Part shown: piece after piece, positions 50,383 through 58,998 of the stretch
Numbering within the stretch: position 1 is the stretch's first letter
How the letters are laid out: each line of letters begins with the position of its first letter
DNA from: Brevibacterium sp. UCMA 11754
GTDB lineage: Bacteria; Actinomycetota; Actinomycetes; Actinomycetales; Brevibacteriaceae
NCBI RefSeq assembly: GCF_021532275.1
Contig: NZ_JACBOT010000036.1
Span: 1-64,000 of the forward strand
Direction: 5' to 3'
DNA length: 64,000 nucleotides
The notes under the pieces: model-generated
Database searches by the model: none
What the model was told of the DNA's origin: nothing
Seen by the model: only the letters and a program-made list of their open reading frames with translations
Position numbers and translations under genes: made by a program

Positions 50383-50964
50383 TCAGCCGAGCTTCTGTGC
50401 TCTTCGCTGGGCGAGCTCATCCATTTCGATGACAGCGGAATCATCTTCGGGAAGACGTTCGCTCGGCAGTTCGGAGAGGCTGCCTTCAACCTCATTCCAG
50501 ACACGCCCGACGGCAATGCCGAAGACGCCCTGCCCGCCCTGCAGAAGATCAACGACCTCATCGGGTGAGGTGCATTCGAAGACGCTGGCCCCATCGGACA
50601 TCAGAGTGATCTGAGAGAGGTCCCGGACACCACGCGAACGCAGGTGGTCGACCGCAGTGCGGATCGACTGCAACCCGACGCCTGTGTCGAGAAGCCGCTT
50701 GACGATCTTGAGAACGAGGATGTCACGGAAGCTGTAGAGCCGCTGGCTGCCCGATCCCGTCGCGTTGCGAATCGACGGGGTCACCAGGTCGGTGCGCGCC
50801 CAATAGTCGAGGCGGCGGTAGCTGATGCCGACGACTTTGCACACGGTCGGGCCGCGGTAGCCGGCCTCCTCATCGAGGACTGGCAGATCGTCGTCGAACA
50901 ACAGTCCTTGGGCGGCTGGTGGTATTGGCGTCGGCTCGACGCTTTCATGACTTGAGCGGTTCAC
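50383..50964 (-). CDS. MerR-family regulator, ResR/McdR type
   Basis: A 193-residue DNA-binding protein. The MerR helix-turn-helix is CKVVGISYRRLDYWARTDLVTPSIR, followed by GSGSQRLYSFRDILVLKIVKRLLDTGVGLQSIRTAVDHLRSRG and the conserved VVDLLQGGQGVFGIAVG. The last match is the mark of the mycobacterial Rv1830 (ResR/McdR) regulator, linked to cell growth and division genes. Its usual neighbours garA and Rv1828-type merR are not here. GTG start at 50962-50964, AAGGAGGAG ribosome site. Confidence 0.88.
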   Translation of the reverse strand: MNRSSHESVEPTPIPPAAQGLLFDDDLPVLDEEAGYRGPTVCKVVGISYRRLDYWARTDLVTPSIRNATGSGSQRLYSFRDILVLKIVKRLLDTGVGLQSIRTAVDHLRSRGVRDLSQITLMSDGASVFECTSPDEVVDLLQGGQGVFGIAVGRVWNEVEGSLSELPSERLPEDDSAVIEMDELAQRRAQKLG

Positions 50965-51203
50965 ACCGACTCCTCCTTATAGTCCCTGGGGGAAGCGAGG
51001 TCGCTTTGAAGAGCAGAGAACATAACCATTCTAGCTCTCTTCTCAGCGAACCTACAGTGGGATTCAACATCTCCAAGCTATTCTCCCGGGCCTTCCAGGA
51101 CAAACACCTCAAGGTAACAATTTGCGCGTGTCGCCGTTATCGCAGTATTCGAACACATGATTCACGCACAGACTGACCGTTCGATACCCATCTGAGAGCC
51201 CGC
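50965..51203. other. Intergenic region between merR and plsC
   Basis: About 240 bases. It should hold the merR promoter near 50990-51060 (minus strand). I see no gene and no strong hairpin. Confidence 0.35.
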
Positions 51204-51989
51204 TCAATCGGTCTCGCGCTGCGCTTGGTCGTCCTTGGCACCAGTGGAACCCTGCGGCTTGTCATCCTCGGACTTCCGATCCTCGGCCTTCTTGGGCTTG
51301 GCGCTGGTCAGGAGCTTCGTTTTGACGGTCGACGCGTACTTGTCGACGTACTCCTGGCCGGAGAGCCGCATGATCTCGTACATGATCTCGTCGGTGACGG
51401 ATCGCAGCAGGAACCTGTCATTGGGAAGGCCCTCGTACTTCGAGAAATCCATGGCGGATCCGAAGACTATTCCGACCCGTCGAAACTTCGGGATCAGACG
51501 TCCAGGAGGCTGAATCTTGTCGGTGCCGATGATCGCGACGGGAATCACCGGGGCACCAGATTCGAGGACTAGGCGGGCGACGCCCGTGCGGCCGCGGTAG
51601 AGCTTGCCGTCCGGTGAACGTGTGCCCTCCGGATAGATGCCCAGAGAGTTCCCCTCTCTCAGAACCTTGAGCCCGGATTCCAGCGAGGCCTGAGAACCGG
51701 AACCCCCGGCTCTGTCCATCGGCAGTTGGTTGTTGAGTTTGAAGAACCACCGGGTGACGGCACCCTTGAGGCCGCGACCGGTGAAATAGTCCTTCTTCGC
51801 CAGATAGACGACAGGTCGGGGTGCTAGAAGAGGGACGAAGATCGAATCCATGAAGTGATTGTGGTTTCCCGCGATGATCGCGGGTCCGTCAGACGGGAGG
51901 TTGTCCAACCCGCGCACCCAGGGACGGAAGAGGATCCGCAGAATGGGTCCGGCCACGACTCGCTTGAGAAACCAGTAGAACACGAGCAC
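51204..51989 (-). CDS. 1-acylglycerol-3-phosphate acyltransferase (PlsC-like)
   Basis: A 261-residue membrane-associated acyltransferase of phospholipid synthesis. The HX4D motif is in GNHNHFMDSIF, block III is YPEGTRSPDGKLYRGRTGVARL, and block IV is VIPVAIIGTDKI. An N-terminal hydrophobic segment (LVFYWFLKRVVAGPILRILF) anchors it. The C-terminal 40 residues are highly charged (Lys/Asp/Glu) and presumably disordered. It is divergent from the esterase at 52070. Confidence 0.92.
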   Translation of the reverse strand: MLVFYWFLKRVVAGPILRILFRPWVRGLDNLPSDGPAIIAGNHNHFMDSIFVPLLAPRPVVYLAKKDYFTGRGLKGAVTRWFFKLNNQLPMDRAGGSGSQASLESGLKVLREGNSLGIYPEGTRSPDGKLYRGRTGVARLVLESGAPVIPVAIIGTDKIQPPGRLIPKFRRVGIVFGSAMDFSKYEGLPNDRFLLRSVTDEIMYEIMRLSGQEYVDKYASTVKTKLLTSAKPKKAEDRKSEDDKPQGSTGAKDDQAQRETD

Positions 51990-52069
51990 CCTTCCCTGTC
52001 ACGACTCTTTGTCGTCCTCGGACATCATATATCGACACCATCAACGCACATTCATGCCATGCTGAACCT

Positions 52070-52861
52070 ATGGAGATCGACTACTCACCACAATCGGTGC
52101 CGACTGCACCTTACCGGCAGATTGTCCCGGACTCTGCGTCTGCGGTGCTGTTTCTCCATGGGATCACCGGTTCTCCGGCCGCGTGGTTCCCCATCGCCCG
52201 CAGCTTGAGCCATCATGGAATCAGCGTCAGCGTGCCGCTGCTTCCGGGCCACGGCACTCGGTGGCAGGACCTCAATTCCACGCCCTGGTCCGAATGGCTC
52301 GACGCAGCGAAGGCGGAGCTTCAGGCACTGTCTCGAACTCACACCCGGGTGGTGGTGGCAGGTCTGTCAATGGGTGGTGCCCTGGCATTGGCACTGGGCG
52401 CCGGGGACTCCCCTCCTGACGAGCTCGTGTTGATCAATCCTGCCCTTCACATCGATTCCCCGCTGACACCGTTTCTGCCCGTCCTCAAACACGTGGTCGC
52501 CTCTGTGCCGGCGATCGCCGGCGACATCGCACATCCGGATCGCTGCGAATACGCTTACGATCGCACCCCTGTCGCAGCTATCGCCTCGTTCGCTTCGGCA
52601 CAGAGAACTCTTCGCGAGGACCTCTGGCGGATCGAATGCCCAGTCACCCTCTTCGTCTCCGGCCGCGACAGTGTGGTCGGGCCGCGGACCTTTCGAACCT
52701 TGCGATCGCGTCTGCCCCAGCGGCCGACGATCCAATCTCTGCGTCGATCCCAGCACGTAGCCACCTTGGACAATGACGCGGACACCATCGCCGAGGCGAT
52801 CCTGGACAAGGCGACATCCGCCGATCGTTTCCCGGCAGGAACCCCCGGAACCGGGGAATAG
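52070..52861 (+). CDS. Alpha/beta-hydrolase (carboxylesterase/monoacylglycerol lipase-like)
   Basis: A 263-residue alpha/beta-hydrolase. The oxyanion region is LFLHGITGSPAAWFPIA, the nucleophile elbow is GLSMGG with Ser, and an acid (SGRDSVVG) and a late His (QHVATLDND) complete the triad. The sequence resembles Est30-type carboxylesterases. There is no signal peptide. The divergent plsC suggests, but does not prove, a role in lipid turnover. Confidence 0.88.
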   Translation: MEIDYSPQSVPTAPYRQIVPDSASAVLFLHGITGSPAAWFPIARSLSHHGISVSVPLLPGHGTRWQDLNSTPWSEWLDAAKAELQALSRTHTRVVVAGLSMGGALALALGAGDSPPDELVLINPALHIDSPLTPFLPVLKHVVASVPAIAGDIAHPDRCEYAYDRTPVAAIASFASAQRTLREDLWRIECPVTLFVSGRDSVVGPRTFRTLRSRLPQRPTIQSLRRSQHVATLDNDADTIAEAILDKATSADRFPAGTPGTGE

Positions 52862-52890
52862 AGACACCAAGAAGATTGCTGATAGAGGAC

Positions 52891-53313
52891 ATGGACGACG
52901 AGAAGAACGAGAACTGGCGTGATGAGGTTCCCGAGTCCGAGCGGCTCGGCGATTCTTCGCGCATCAGTGACAGTCACTGGGAGGATCTCGTCAATCAGAT
53001 AGCAGAGCCCAGCGCCATGATGGGTGACATGCCTGTCGAAGAGGTCAGGGAGAGGCTCGAAGAGGAAGAGGGCTGGGAGCCCGGGCCAGCGGAACCCATC
53101 GGCTGGCGCACCGCCTCGCCGACTCTGATGCTCTCTGTGGTCGCGACGTTCGGCGCCGTCCTGCTGTTGGTACTCGGTGCGATCTTCTTCCGCCCACTGC
53201 CCGGCTGGTTTCTGTTGATCGGCATTGCAGTCGGCCTCGGTGGAGCAGTCGGCCTGTTCTTTCATCTCCCGACCAACCGTTCGCCCGACGGGGACAACGG
53301 CGCCTCGGTCTGA
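52891..53313 (+). CDS. Acidic two-helix membrane protein of unknown function
   Basis: A 140-residue protein I do not recognise. The first 90 residues are very acidic (MDDEKNENWRDEVPESER, EEVRERLEEEEGWEPGPAE) with no visible domain; two membrane helices follow (about 80-103 and 108-128). ATG 52891 is taken over a TTG at 52876, though the ribosome site (GAGG) is close. Its TGA overlaps the ATG of the DEDD/GIY-YIG nuclease gene (TGATG), so translation is coupled. Similar acidic proteins next to this nuclease occur in related actinobacteria as far as I recall. Confidence 0.72.
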   Translation: MDDEKNENWRDEVPESERLGDSSRISDSHWEDLVNQIAEPSAMMGDMPVEEVRERLEEEEGWEPGPAEPIGWRTASPTLMLSVVATFGAVLLLVLGAIFFRPLPGWFLLIGIAVGLGGAVGLFFHLPTNRSPDGDNGASV

Positions 53314-55118
53314 TGCCGCAGTCGAACGTCGGACCCTCTCCTGCGTCAGGGGCGAGTGAAAGACTGGTGCGCATGTCCACCCCATTCGACCGAGCGCCGT
53401 CAGCAATCGCCTCCTCGCAGCTGTCGTTCGACAGTCTCGGCACTCCGCTCCATGAGGTCACTTTCGTGATAGTCGACCTGGAGACAACCGGTACAACCGC
53501 CGGAAAGTCAGAGATCACGGAGATCGGTGCGGTCAAGATGTGCGGCGGCGAGGTGCTCGGAGAATTTCAATCTCTGGTCAAGCCTGAGGAATCGGTGATC
53601 AGCCCGTTCGTGGCGAGACTGACCGGCATCACACATGCCATGGTCGATGATGCTCCCTCGATTCGCTCTGTGCTGCCGAGCTTTCTGGAATTCTCCGTCG
53701 GTGCGGTCCTGGTTGCGCACAATGCTCCCTTCGACATCGGCTTCCTCCGCTCCGCGTGTGAAAAGCTCGACTACCACTGGCCACAGCCGACTGTCCTCGA
53801 CACCGTCACCCTGTCTCGGCGAGTAGTGAGTCGCGATGAGGTCCGCAATCACAAACTGTCGACTCTCGCCGCTCATTTCGGAACCGAAGTCTCCCCCGAC
53901 CACCGGGCACTCTCCGATGCCAAGGCCACCGGAGAGCTGCTGCACCGGTTGCTGGAGCGATTCGGCGGCTATGGCATCACAACTCTCGAGGAGCTGGCCA
54001 CGGTGCGCCAGGCCGGATGGGCGAAGCGCCAAGCCAAATCTCATCTGGCCAAGGGGGTTCCGGCCGAACCTGGCGTCTACATGTTCCTGGATGGAACTCG
54101 ACGAGTCCTCTACATCGGCAAATCCGGCAATATGGCGCGCCGAGTCCGAAGCTACTTCAACGCTTCGGAGAACCGCGGTCGGATGGCTGAGATGATCACA
54201 GCAGCTCAGGAGGTCAGCTGCCTGCCATGCGCGCATGCGCTCGAGGCCGAGGTCAGAGAGATTCGGCTGATCGGAGAGCTCGCCCCGCCGTATAACCGTC
54301 GGTCGAAGAACCCCGAACGCAATTCCTGGATCGTTCTCAGCGATGAGGCATATCCGAGGTTGTCGGTCGTCCGTTCGAACACCGCATTGGAGAAGTCGCC
54401 CGCAACGCCCATGGGCCCGTTCCGGTCGCGCAAGACGGCGCAAGCGGTGAAGGAGCTTCTCGACACCCTCTATCCCGTCAAGCGATGCACGGCGAAGATC
54501 ACCTCCGCCGATCTCGGATCGCACCGCCCGTGCGTCAGTTCCCAGGTCGGTCAGTGTGGGGGTCCCTGCGCCGGCGTGACCGACAGGCAGGAGTACCTGG
54601 ACGACATCAGCGATCTGTTCGCGGTCATGGACGGTGACTACTCAACCCTGCGTGATCTGTGCACGCAGAGAATGTCGAGATTGGCCACCGAAGCCAGGTA
54701 TGAGACAGCCGCCGAGGTGCGCGATGCCATGCGTTCGGAACTTGCAAACGCCGCACGGGCCGAGTCCGTGTGTGCTCTGCGAGATATCCCTGAGATCCTT
54801 GCGTACGCTCAGGGGCCCGAAGGAGGGTTCGATCTCGCCGTCATCCGATATGGGAAGCTGGCCGCCGCTGCACACTCCCGTGGCTCGCGGGGAATCGACG
54901 AGGCCTTTGTTGCCATTCGCGCGACCGCGGAATGGGTTCCTGCACCGGGGAAGCTTCCGGCAGCATCCGACTCTCTGGCGGAGGAGACCAGGCTCCTGTC
55001 CCAATGGCTGCAGTCGGCGACGCTGACCTCGATGCGGGGAGCTTGGTCGCTCCCCCGCACCGGGGCCAACTTCCACGCCCAGGAATCAGGAACGATTCGT
55101 CTCGGCGACCCTGTGTGA
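53313..55118 (+). CDS. DEDD exonuclease / GIY-YIG (UvrC N-terminal-like) protein
   Basis: A 601-residue fusion found across actinobacteria (Rv2191 in M. tuberculosis). The N-terminal DnaQ-like domain has FVIVDLETTG (51-60), HNAPFDIGFL and DHRALSDAKATGELL; a GIY-YIG nuclease follows with PGVYMFLDGTRRVLYIGKSGNM (from 254). A UvrC-like C-rich region (CTAKITSADLGSHRPCVSSQVGQCGGPCAG) comes next. It probably acts in repair, separate from UvrC. ATG 53313 overlaps the previous stop; ATG 53373 is an alternative. The 3' end overlaps convergent trpD by 33 bases. Confidence 0.9.
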   Translation: MPQSNVGPSPASGASERLVRMSTPFDRAPSAIASSQLSFDSLGTPLHEVTFVIVDLETTGTTAGKSEITEIGAVKMCGGEVLGEFQSLVKPEESVISPFVARLTGITHAMVDDAPSIRSVLPSFLEFSVGAVLVAHNAPFDIGFLRSACEKLDYHWPQPTVLDTVTLSRRVVSRDEVRNHKLSTLAAHFGTEVSPDHRALSDAKATGELLHRLLERFGGYGITTLEELATVRQAGWAKRQAKSHLAKGVPAEPGVYMFLDGTRRVLYIGKSGNMARRVRSYFNASENRGRMAEMITAAQEVSCLPCAHALEAEVREIRLIGELAPPYNRRSKNPERNSWIVLSDEAYPRLSVVRSNTALEKSPATPMGPFRSRKTAQAVKELLDTLYPVKRCTAKITSADLGSHRPCVSSQVGQCGGPCAGVTDRQEYLDDISDLFAVMDGDYSTLRDLCTQRMSRLATEARYETAAEVRDAMRSELANAARAESVCALRDIPEILAYAQGPEGGFDLAVIRYGKLAAAAHSRGSRGIDEAFVAIRATAEWVPAPGKLPAASDSLAEETRLLSQWLQSATLTSMRGAWSLPRTGANFHAQESGTIRLGDPV

Positions 55119-56207
55119 GACCGCGATGAGCTGGTCGAGCTTCTGCGCACCGAGGCCGGCGTCTACCGTTTCCTCTGCAATGGTCACCTTCGCCGCCAAT
55201 CGCTCGGTCAGGCTGCCCACAGCAGACTCATCGGCTGCAACGAGTGCCGCTGCTGTATTGATGAGTACGATGTCGCGTACCGCTGACTTCTCTCCGTTGA
55301 GCACCGATCGGGTGATCTCAGCGTTCTGTTCGGGTCCGCCGCCACGCAGATCGTTCTTTGTGACACGTTCAAAGCCCAGGTCAAGGGCATCGAAGGTCAT
55401 GTGTTCGACCTCGCCGTGACGAATCTCCCACACATCGTTGACGTCGGTGTTGCTCAGTTCGTCCAACCCGTCTCTCGAGCGGAACACGACTGCCTGGTGA
55501 CCGCGCTTGGCCAAGGTTCCGACGACCAGAGGCGCCATCTGAGCATCAGCGACACCGATCGCGGTGTGACGGGCACGGGCCGGGTTCGTCAGCGGTCCGA
55601 GGATGTTGAACGCGGTCGGGACGCTGATCTGACGACGCACTGCCGCCACGAACTGCATCGACGGGTGGAAGACGTTGGCGAAGCAGAATGCCAGGCCGAC
55701 TTCCTTCGCGATGATGCCTGTCTGTTCCGGGGTGATGTCGAAGCGGACGCCGAGAGCTTCGAGCACATCGGCGGAGCCGGAGGCTGATGACGTCGCACGG
55801 TTGCCATGCTTGACGACGCGCTGCCCGCTGGCGGAGATGATCATCGCTGCCGTTGAGGAGATGTTGGCCGTCTTCGCCCGATCGCCGCCGGTGCCGACGA
55901 TGTCGACCGAATCCTCGAGACCCGGCAGCGGCACGGCGTGGTCCATCATCGCGGAGACCAAACCGGCTATCTCGGCGACGGTCTCGCCTTTTGTATGGTG
56001 TGCCACGAGAAATGCGGCCATTGTCACATCGGGCGTCTGTCCCGACATGATCTGGTCCATTGCCCACGCGGCGGCGGCCTCGTCGAGATCCTGCTGGTGC
56101 ATGAGCGTCATGAGCAGATCGGGCCAGCTGTAGGTGGTGCCCTGGGGTGTGGTTCGGAGCCGGGAATCCTGTGTTTCCGGGCTTGTCGTACGCGGTGTCT
56201 CCGTCAT
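55086..56207 (-). CDS. trpD: Anthranilate phosphoribosyltransferase
   Basis: A 373-residue enzyme of tryptophan synthesis that joins anthranilate to PRPP. Family motifs: DIVGTGGDRAKTANISSTAAMIIS (phosphoribosyl loop), VVKHGNRATSSASGSADVLEALGV, FCFANVFHPSM, and FNILGPLTNPARARHTAIGV. The N-terminus has about 20 extra residues rich in Thr, and the C-terminus is normal. It is divergent from ctaE, as in M. tuberculosis (Rv2192c/Rv2193). Confidence 0.96.
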   Translation of the reverse strand: MTETPRTTSPETQDSRLRTTPQGTTYSWPDLLMTLMHQQDLDEAAAAWAMDQIMSGQTPDVTMAAFLVAHHTKGETVAEIAGLVSAMMDHAVPLPGLEDSVDIVGTGGDRAKTANISSTAAMIISASGQRVVKHGNRATSSASGSADVLEALGVRFDITPEQTGIIAKEVGLAFCFANVFHPSMQFVAAVRRQISVPTAFNILGPLTNPARARHTAIGVADAQMAPLVVGTLAKRGHQAVVFRSRDGLDELSNTDVNDVWEIRHGEVEHMTFDALDLGFERVTKNDLRGGGPEQNAEITRSVLNGEKSAVRDIVLINTAAALVAADESAVGSLTERLAAKVTIAEETVDAGLGAQKLDQLIAVSHRVAETNRS

Positions 56208-56345
56208 CCGAATGAACTCTCCTTAAGGGACTTCCACCACCTCTGACTACGAGATGGAACTTACCTGCGGCATCCTATCCTGTCTTCGACACGCGGGGGC
56301 CGGGCGCTCCGAATACGAGATTCCGGCACCAAATCAAGGTTTTCG

Positions 56346-56417
56346 CTACACCGTGTAGAAAAATATTCACCGAAAGCTGGGTAAAAGATGAAAACTCACC
56401 CCGAGACGAGTAATAAT
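56346..56417 (+). promoter_or_regulatory. ctaE-qcrCAB promoter region with palindrome
   Basis: CTACAC-C-GTGTAG (56346-56358) is a perfect 6-bp dyad. TAATAAT at 56411-56417 lies 6 bases before GTG 56424 and can act as a -10 of a leaderless transcript. An AT-rich AAAAATATT run follows the dyad. A regulator of respiratory genes could bind the dyad. Confidence 0.45.
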
Positions 56418-56423
56418 GGGGTT

Positions 56424-57062
56424 GTGTCAACTGCCACTGCATATCAAACAGCGCCAGCACATCCGGTTGTCAATCGTCCGAATGTGACCACGGTGGGCTT
56501 CATCGTGTTCCTCGCGAGCGACCTGATGTTCTTTGCCGCGCTCTTCGCCATGTACTTCACCATTCGATCCGTCGTGCCGGAATTATGGGAGACCCAGACC
56601 GAGGTCCTCGACATTCCATATGCGCTCGGCAACACGCTCATTTTGGTGTCGTCTTCATTCACCTGCCAGCTGGGCGTCTTCGCAGCGGAGAAGTTCCGTC
56701 CCCGCCGGACGGGTTCTCTGTTCAACATCGCCAAATGGGGAATGGTCGAGTGGTTCTACCTCACCTTCCTCCTTGGTGCGGTCTTCGTCTCCGGCCAGGT
56801 GATGGAATACGCCACGCTGGTCAGCGAGGGCATCGCCATCAACACTGATGGCTATGGTTCCGTCTTCTACCTGACCACAGGGTTCCACGGTATTCACGTG
56901 ACCATCGGACTCATCTGCTTCCTGCTTGTGATCGGACGAGCATATGGAGCCAAGAAGTTCGGTCATCATGAGGCTACCTTCGCGATCTGCGTGTCCTACT
57001 ACTGGCACTTCGTCGACGTAGTCTGGGTGGGTCTCTTCGGAGTCATCTACCTGCTCCAGTAG
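56424..57062 (+). CDS. ctaE: Cytochrome c oxidase subunit III
   Basis: A 212-residue subunit of the aa3 oxidase with five expected helices; it supports the catalytic core and proton uptake. Motifs: NRPNVTTVGFIVFLASDLMFFAALFAMYF, CQLGVFAAE, FLLGAVFVSGQVMEY, TTGFHGIHVTIG and SYYWHFVDVVWVGLFGVIY. I chose GTG 56424 because the product then starts STATAYQ like other actinobacterial CtaE and sits at a -10-box distance; ATG 56388 is an alternative. It leads the qcrCAB operon. Confidence 0.93.
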   Translation: MSTATAYQTAPAHPVVNRPNVTTVGFIVFLASDLMFFAALFAMYFTIRSVVPELWETQTEVLDIPYALGNTLILVSSSFTCQLGVFAAEKFRPRRTGSLFNIAKWGMVEWFYLTFLLGAVFVSGQVMEYATLVSEGIAINTDGYGSVFYLTTGFHGIHVTIGLICFLLVIGRAYGAKKFGHHEATFAICVSYYWHFVDVVWVGLFGVIYLLQ

Positions 57063-57119
57063 TCGGCTCGAGATGCTCGGCCATTCGGACTTACAACATT
57101 CAAAGCAAAGGACGATCAC

Positions 57120-57905
57120 GTGAAGCTTTTAGCAGATCGCCGCAGGCATCCAATGGCACTGGTTGTGCTGCTCTTGGTGGGCCTGCTGATGACTGGCGGA
57201 GCCTACGCCCTCTTCACACAGACCTCGAGCGCCAAGGCAGATACTGCCAGCGCATCGGATGTCGACGAAGGCAAGAAGCTCTTCGCTGCGAACTGTGCAA
57301 CATGCCACGGACTCAACGGCGAGGGCTCGAAGGCCGGACCGGGTCTCATCGGAGTCGGTGCAGCGGCAGTTGACTTCCAGGTCGGAACCGGGCGCATGCC
57401 GCTGCAGTCCAATGGGCCGCAGGCACGTGTCAAGGAACCCCAGTTCGACGAAGAGCAGACAGCTCAGCTGGCCGCCTATGTCGCTTCGCTGGGCCCCGGC
57501 CCCTCAGTCCCTGAGGACAAAAACCTCGATGCGTCCAAGGGCGATCCTGCTGCAGGCGGCAGTCTCTTCCGCACCAACTGCGCCATGTGCCACAACGTGG
57601 TCGGCGCCGGCGGTGCTCTGACCCGAGGCAAATACGCACCGAACCTGGCGGATGTCTCCGAGAAGCACCTGTACGAAGCGATGCAGACCGGCCCGCAGAA
57701 TATGCCAATCTTCAACGACGCGAACCTGACTCCCGATGACAAGCGCGACGTGATCGCCTATGTCAAAGAGGTTTCGGATACTCCCTCGCCCGGCGGTTTC
57801 AAGCTGGGATCCTTGGGGCCGGTGGCTGAAGGCCTCTTCATCTGGTTCTTCGGCCTCAGCGCAGTCATCGGACTGACAGTATGGCTGTCATCCAGGGCAA
57901 AGTGA
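57120..57905 (+). CDS. qcrC: Cytochrome bcc complex diheme cytochrome c subunit
   Basis: A 261-residue membrane-bound cytochrome c that takes electrons from the bc1-type complex and passes them to the aa3 oxidase inside the actinobacterial supercomplex. A single N-terminal helix (MALVVLLLVGLLMTGGAYALF) is followed by two heme c sites, NCATCHG and NCAMCHN, and a C-terminal helix (FIWFFGLSAVIGLTVWL). The GTG start has an AAAGGA-type site. It lies between ctaE and qcrA. Confidence 0.97.
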   Translation: MKLLADRRRHPMALVVLLLVGLLMTGGAYALFTQTSSAKADTASASDVDEGKKLFAANCATCHGLNGEGSKAGPGLIGVGAAAVDFQVGTGRMPLQSNGPQARVKEPQFDEEQTAQLAAYVASLGPGPSVPEDKNLDASKGDPAAGGSLFRTNCAMCHNVVGAGGALTRGKYAPNLADVSEKHLYEAMQTGPQNMPIFNDANLTPDDKRDVIAYVKEVSDTPSPGGFKLGSLGPVAEGLFIWFFGLSAVIGLTVWLSSRAK

Positions 57906-57954
57906 GTCAGTCAATGTCGTTCAGTAATCACCACGAGAAAAGACGGGGAATTCA

Positions 57955-58998
57955 ATGACCTCGAAAGACCACTTCGGCGGCGGCAGCCAGCTCGAGGAGT
58001 TGAATGGGTTCACAAACCCGGGGCTGCCGGAACACAAGCCTCGGCTTGCTGACGGAGATCCGAAGGCCGCGAAGGTCGCCGAACGCCAGGTGGCGTTGTG
58101 GTTCGTGCTGTCGATGGTGGGAACCATCTGGTTCATCGTCGCCTACTTCCTGTTCTCTCCAGGCGAGACGATGCAGAGCATTCGACTCCACAACACCTCC
58201 ATCGGCCTCGGTGCCGCGGTAGCGATGTTCTCTATCGGCGTCGGCGCCGTTCTGTGGGCGAAGAACCTCATGAGCGATCACGAGGGAATCGATGAGCGTC
58301 ACGACATCGGTGGCAGTGAAGAGGATCAGGCAGTTGCCCTTGAGATCCTGCACCAGGCGAAGGAAGAGTCGGGAATCGCCCGACGTCCTCTCCTGCGCAA
58401 CACCCTGATTGCGGCACTGGCCATCGCTCCCCTGCCCGCAGTCCTCGTATTCCGCGACCTGGGCCCACTGCCCGGGGACAAGTTGTTCCACACGCTCTGG
58501 GGCAAAGGCATTCGCCTGATCCAGGACCCGGGCGGCATTCCATCGGTGGAATCCGAACGCCCGATCAAGGCAGATGACGTCACCATCGGTTCGGCCTACC
58601 ACGTGCTGCCGTCGGGCATCGGCGATGAAGAGAACGCCGAACACCCGTTGGAGGAGAAGGCAAAAGCCGCCGTTCTTCTTATGCGCATCGATCCCAAGGA
58701 ACTCAAAGAGGATCCGGATCGCAAGGACTGGTCACACGACGGCATCGTCGCCTATTCCAAGATCTGCACCCATGTCGGTTGCCCCGTCGCACTGTATGAG
58801 CACCAGACACACCACCTGCTCTGCCCGTGCCACCAGTCGACCTTCGATGTGACCGAACACTGCAAGGTCATCTTCGGCCCGGCCAAACGTCCACTGCCGC
58901 AGCTGCCCATCTCGGTCGACAGCGAAGGCTATCTGGTCGCACAGTCGGACTTCCCTGAGCCCGTCGGACCTACGTTCTGGGAGATCAATCACCCATGA
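57955..58998 (+). CDS. qcrA: Rieske iron-sulfur subunit of cytochrome bcc complex
   Basis: A 347-residue protein with three N-terminal membrane helices (about residues 43-64, 78-100 and 148-168), the actinobacterial pattern, and a Rieske domain: CTHVGC and CPCHQS hold the [2Fe-2S] cluster. A loop of about 70 residues links the helices to the domain. It transfers electrons from menaquinol. Its TGA overlaps the qcrB ATG by 4 bases. Confidence 0.97.
   Translation: MTSKDHFGGGSQLEELNGFTNPGLPEHKPRLADGDPKAAKVAERQVALWFVLSMVGTIWFIVAYFLFSPGETMQSIRLHNTSIGLGAAVAMFSIGVGAVLWAKNLMSDHEGIDERHDIGGSEEDQAVALEILHQAKEESGIARRPLLRNTLIAALAIAPLPAVLVFRDLGPLPGDKLFHTLWGKGIRLIQDPGGIPSVESERPIKADDVTIGSAYHVLPSGIGDEENAEHPLEEKAKAAVLLMRIDPKELKEDPDRKDWSHDGIVAYSKICTHVGCPVALYEHQTHHLLCPCHQSTFDVTEHCKVIFGPAKRPLPQLPISVDSEGYLVAQSDFPEPVGPTFWEINHP

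Noticed and set aside
49140..50390. parS site or origin near the ParA-like gene
   Set aside because: No TGTTTCACGTGAAACA-like palindrome, no ParB, DnaA or dnaN genes; it is not an origin region.
50281..50568. 95-codon plus-strand frame over the merR terminator
   Set aside because: It overlaps a perfect terminator and the conserved end of merR, and has no ribosome site.
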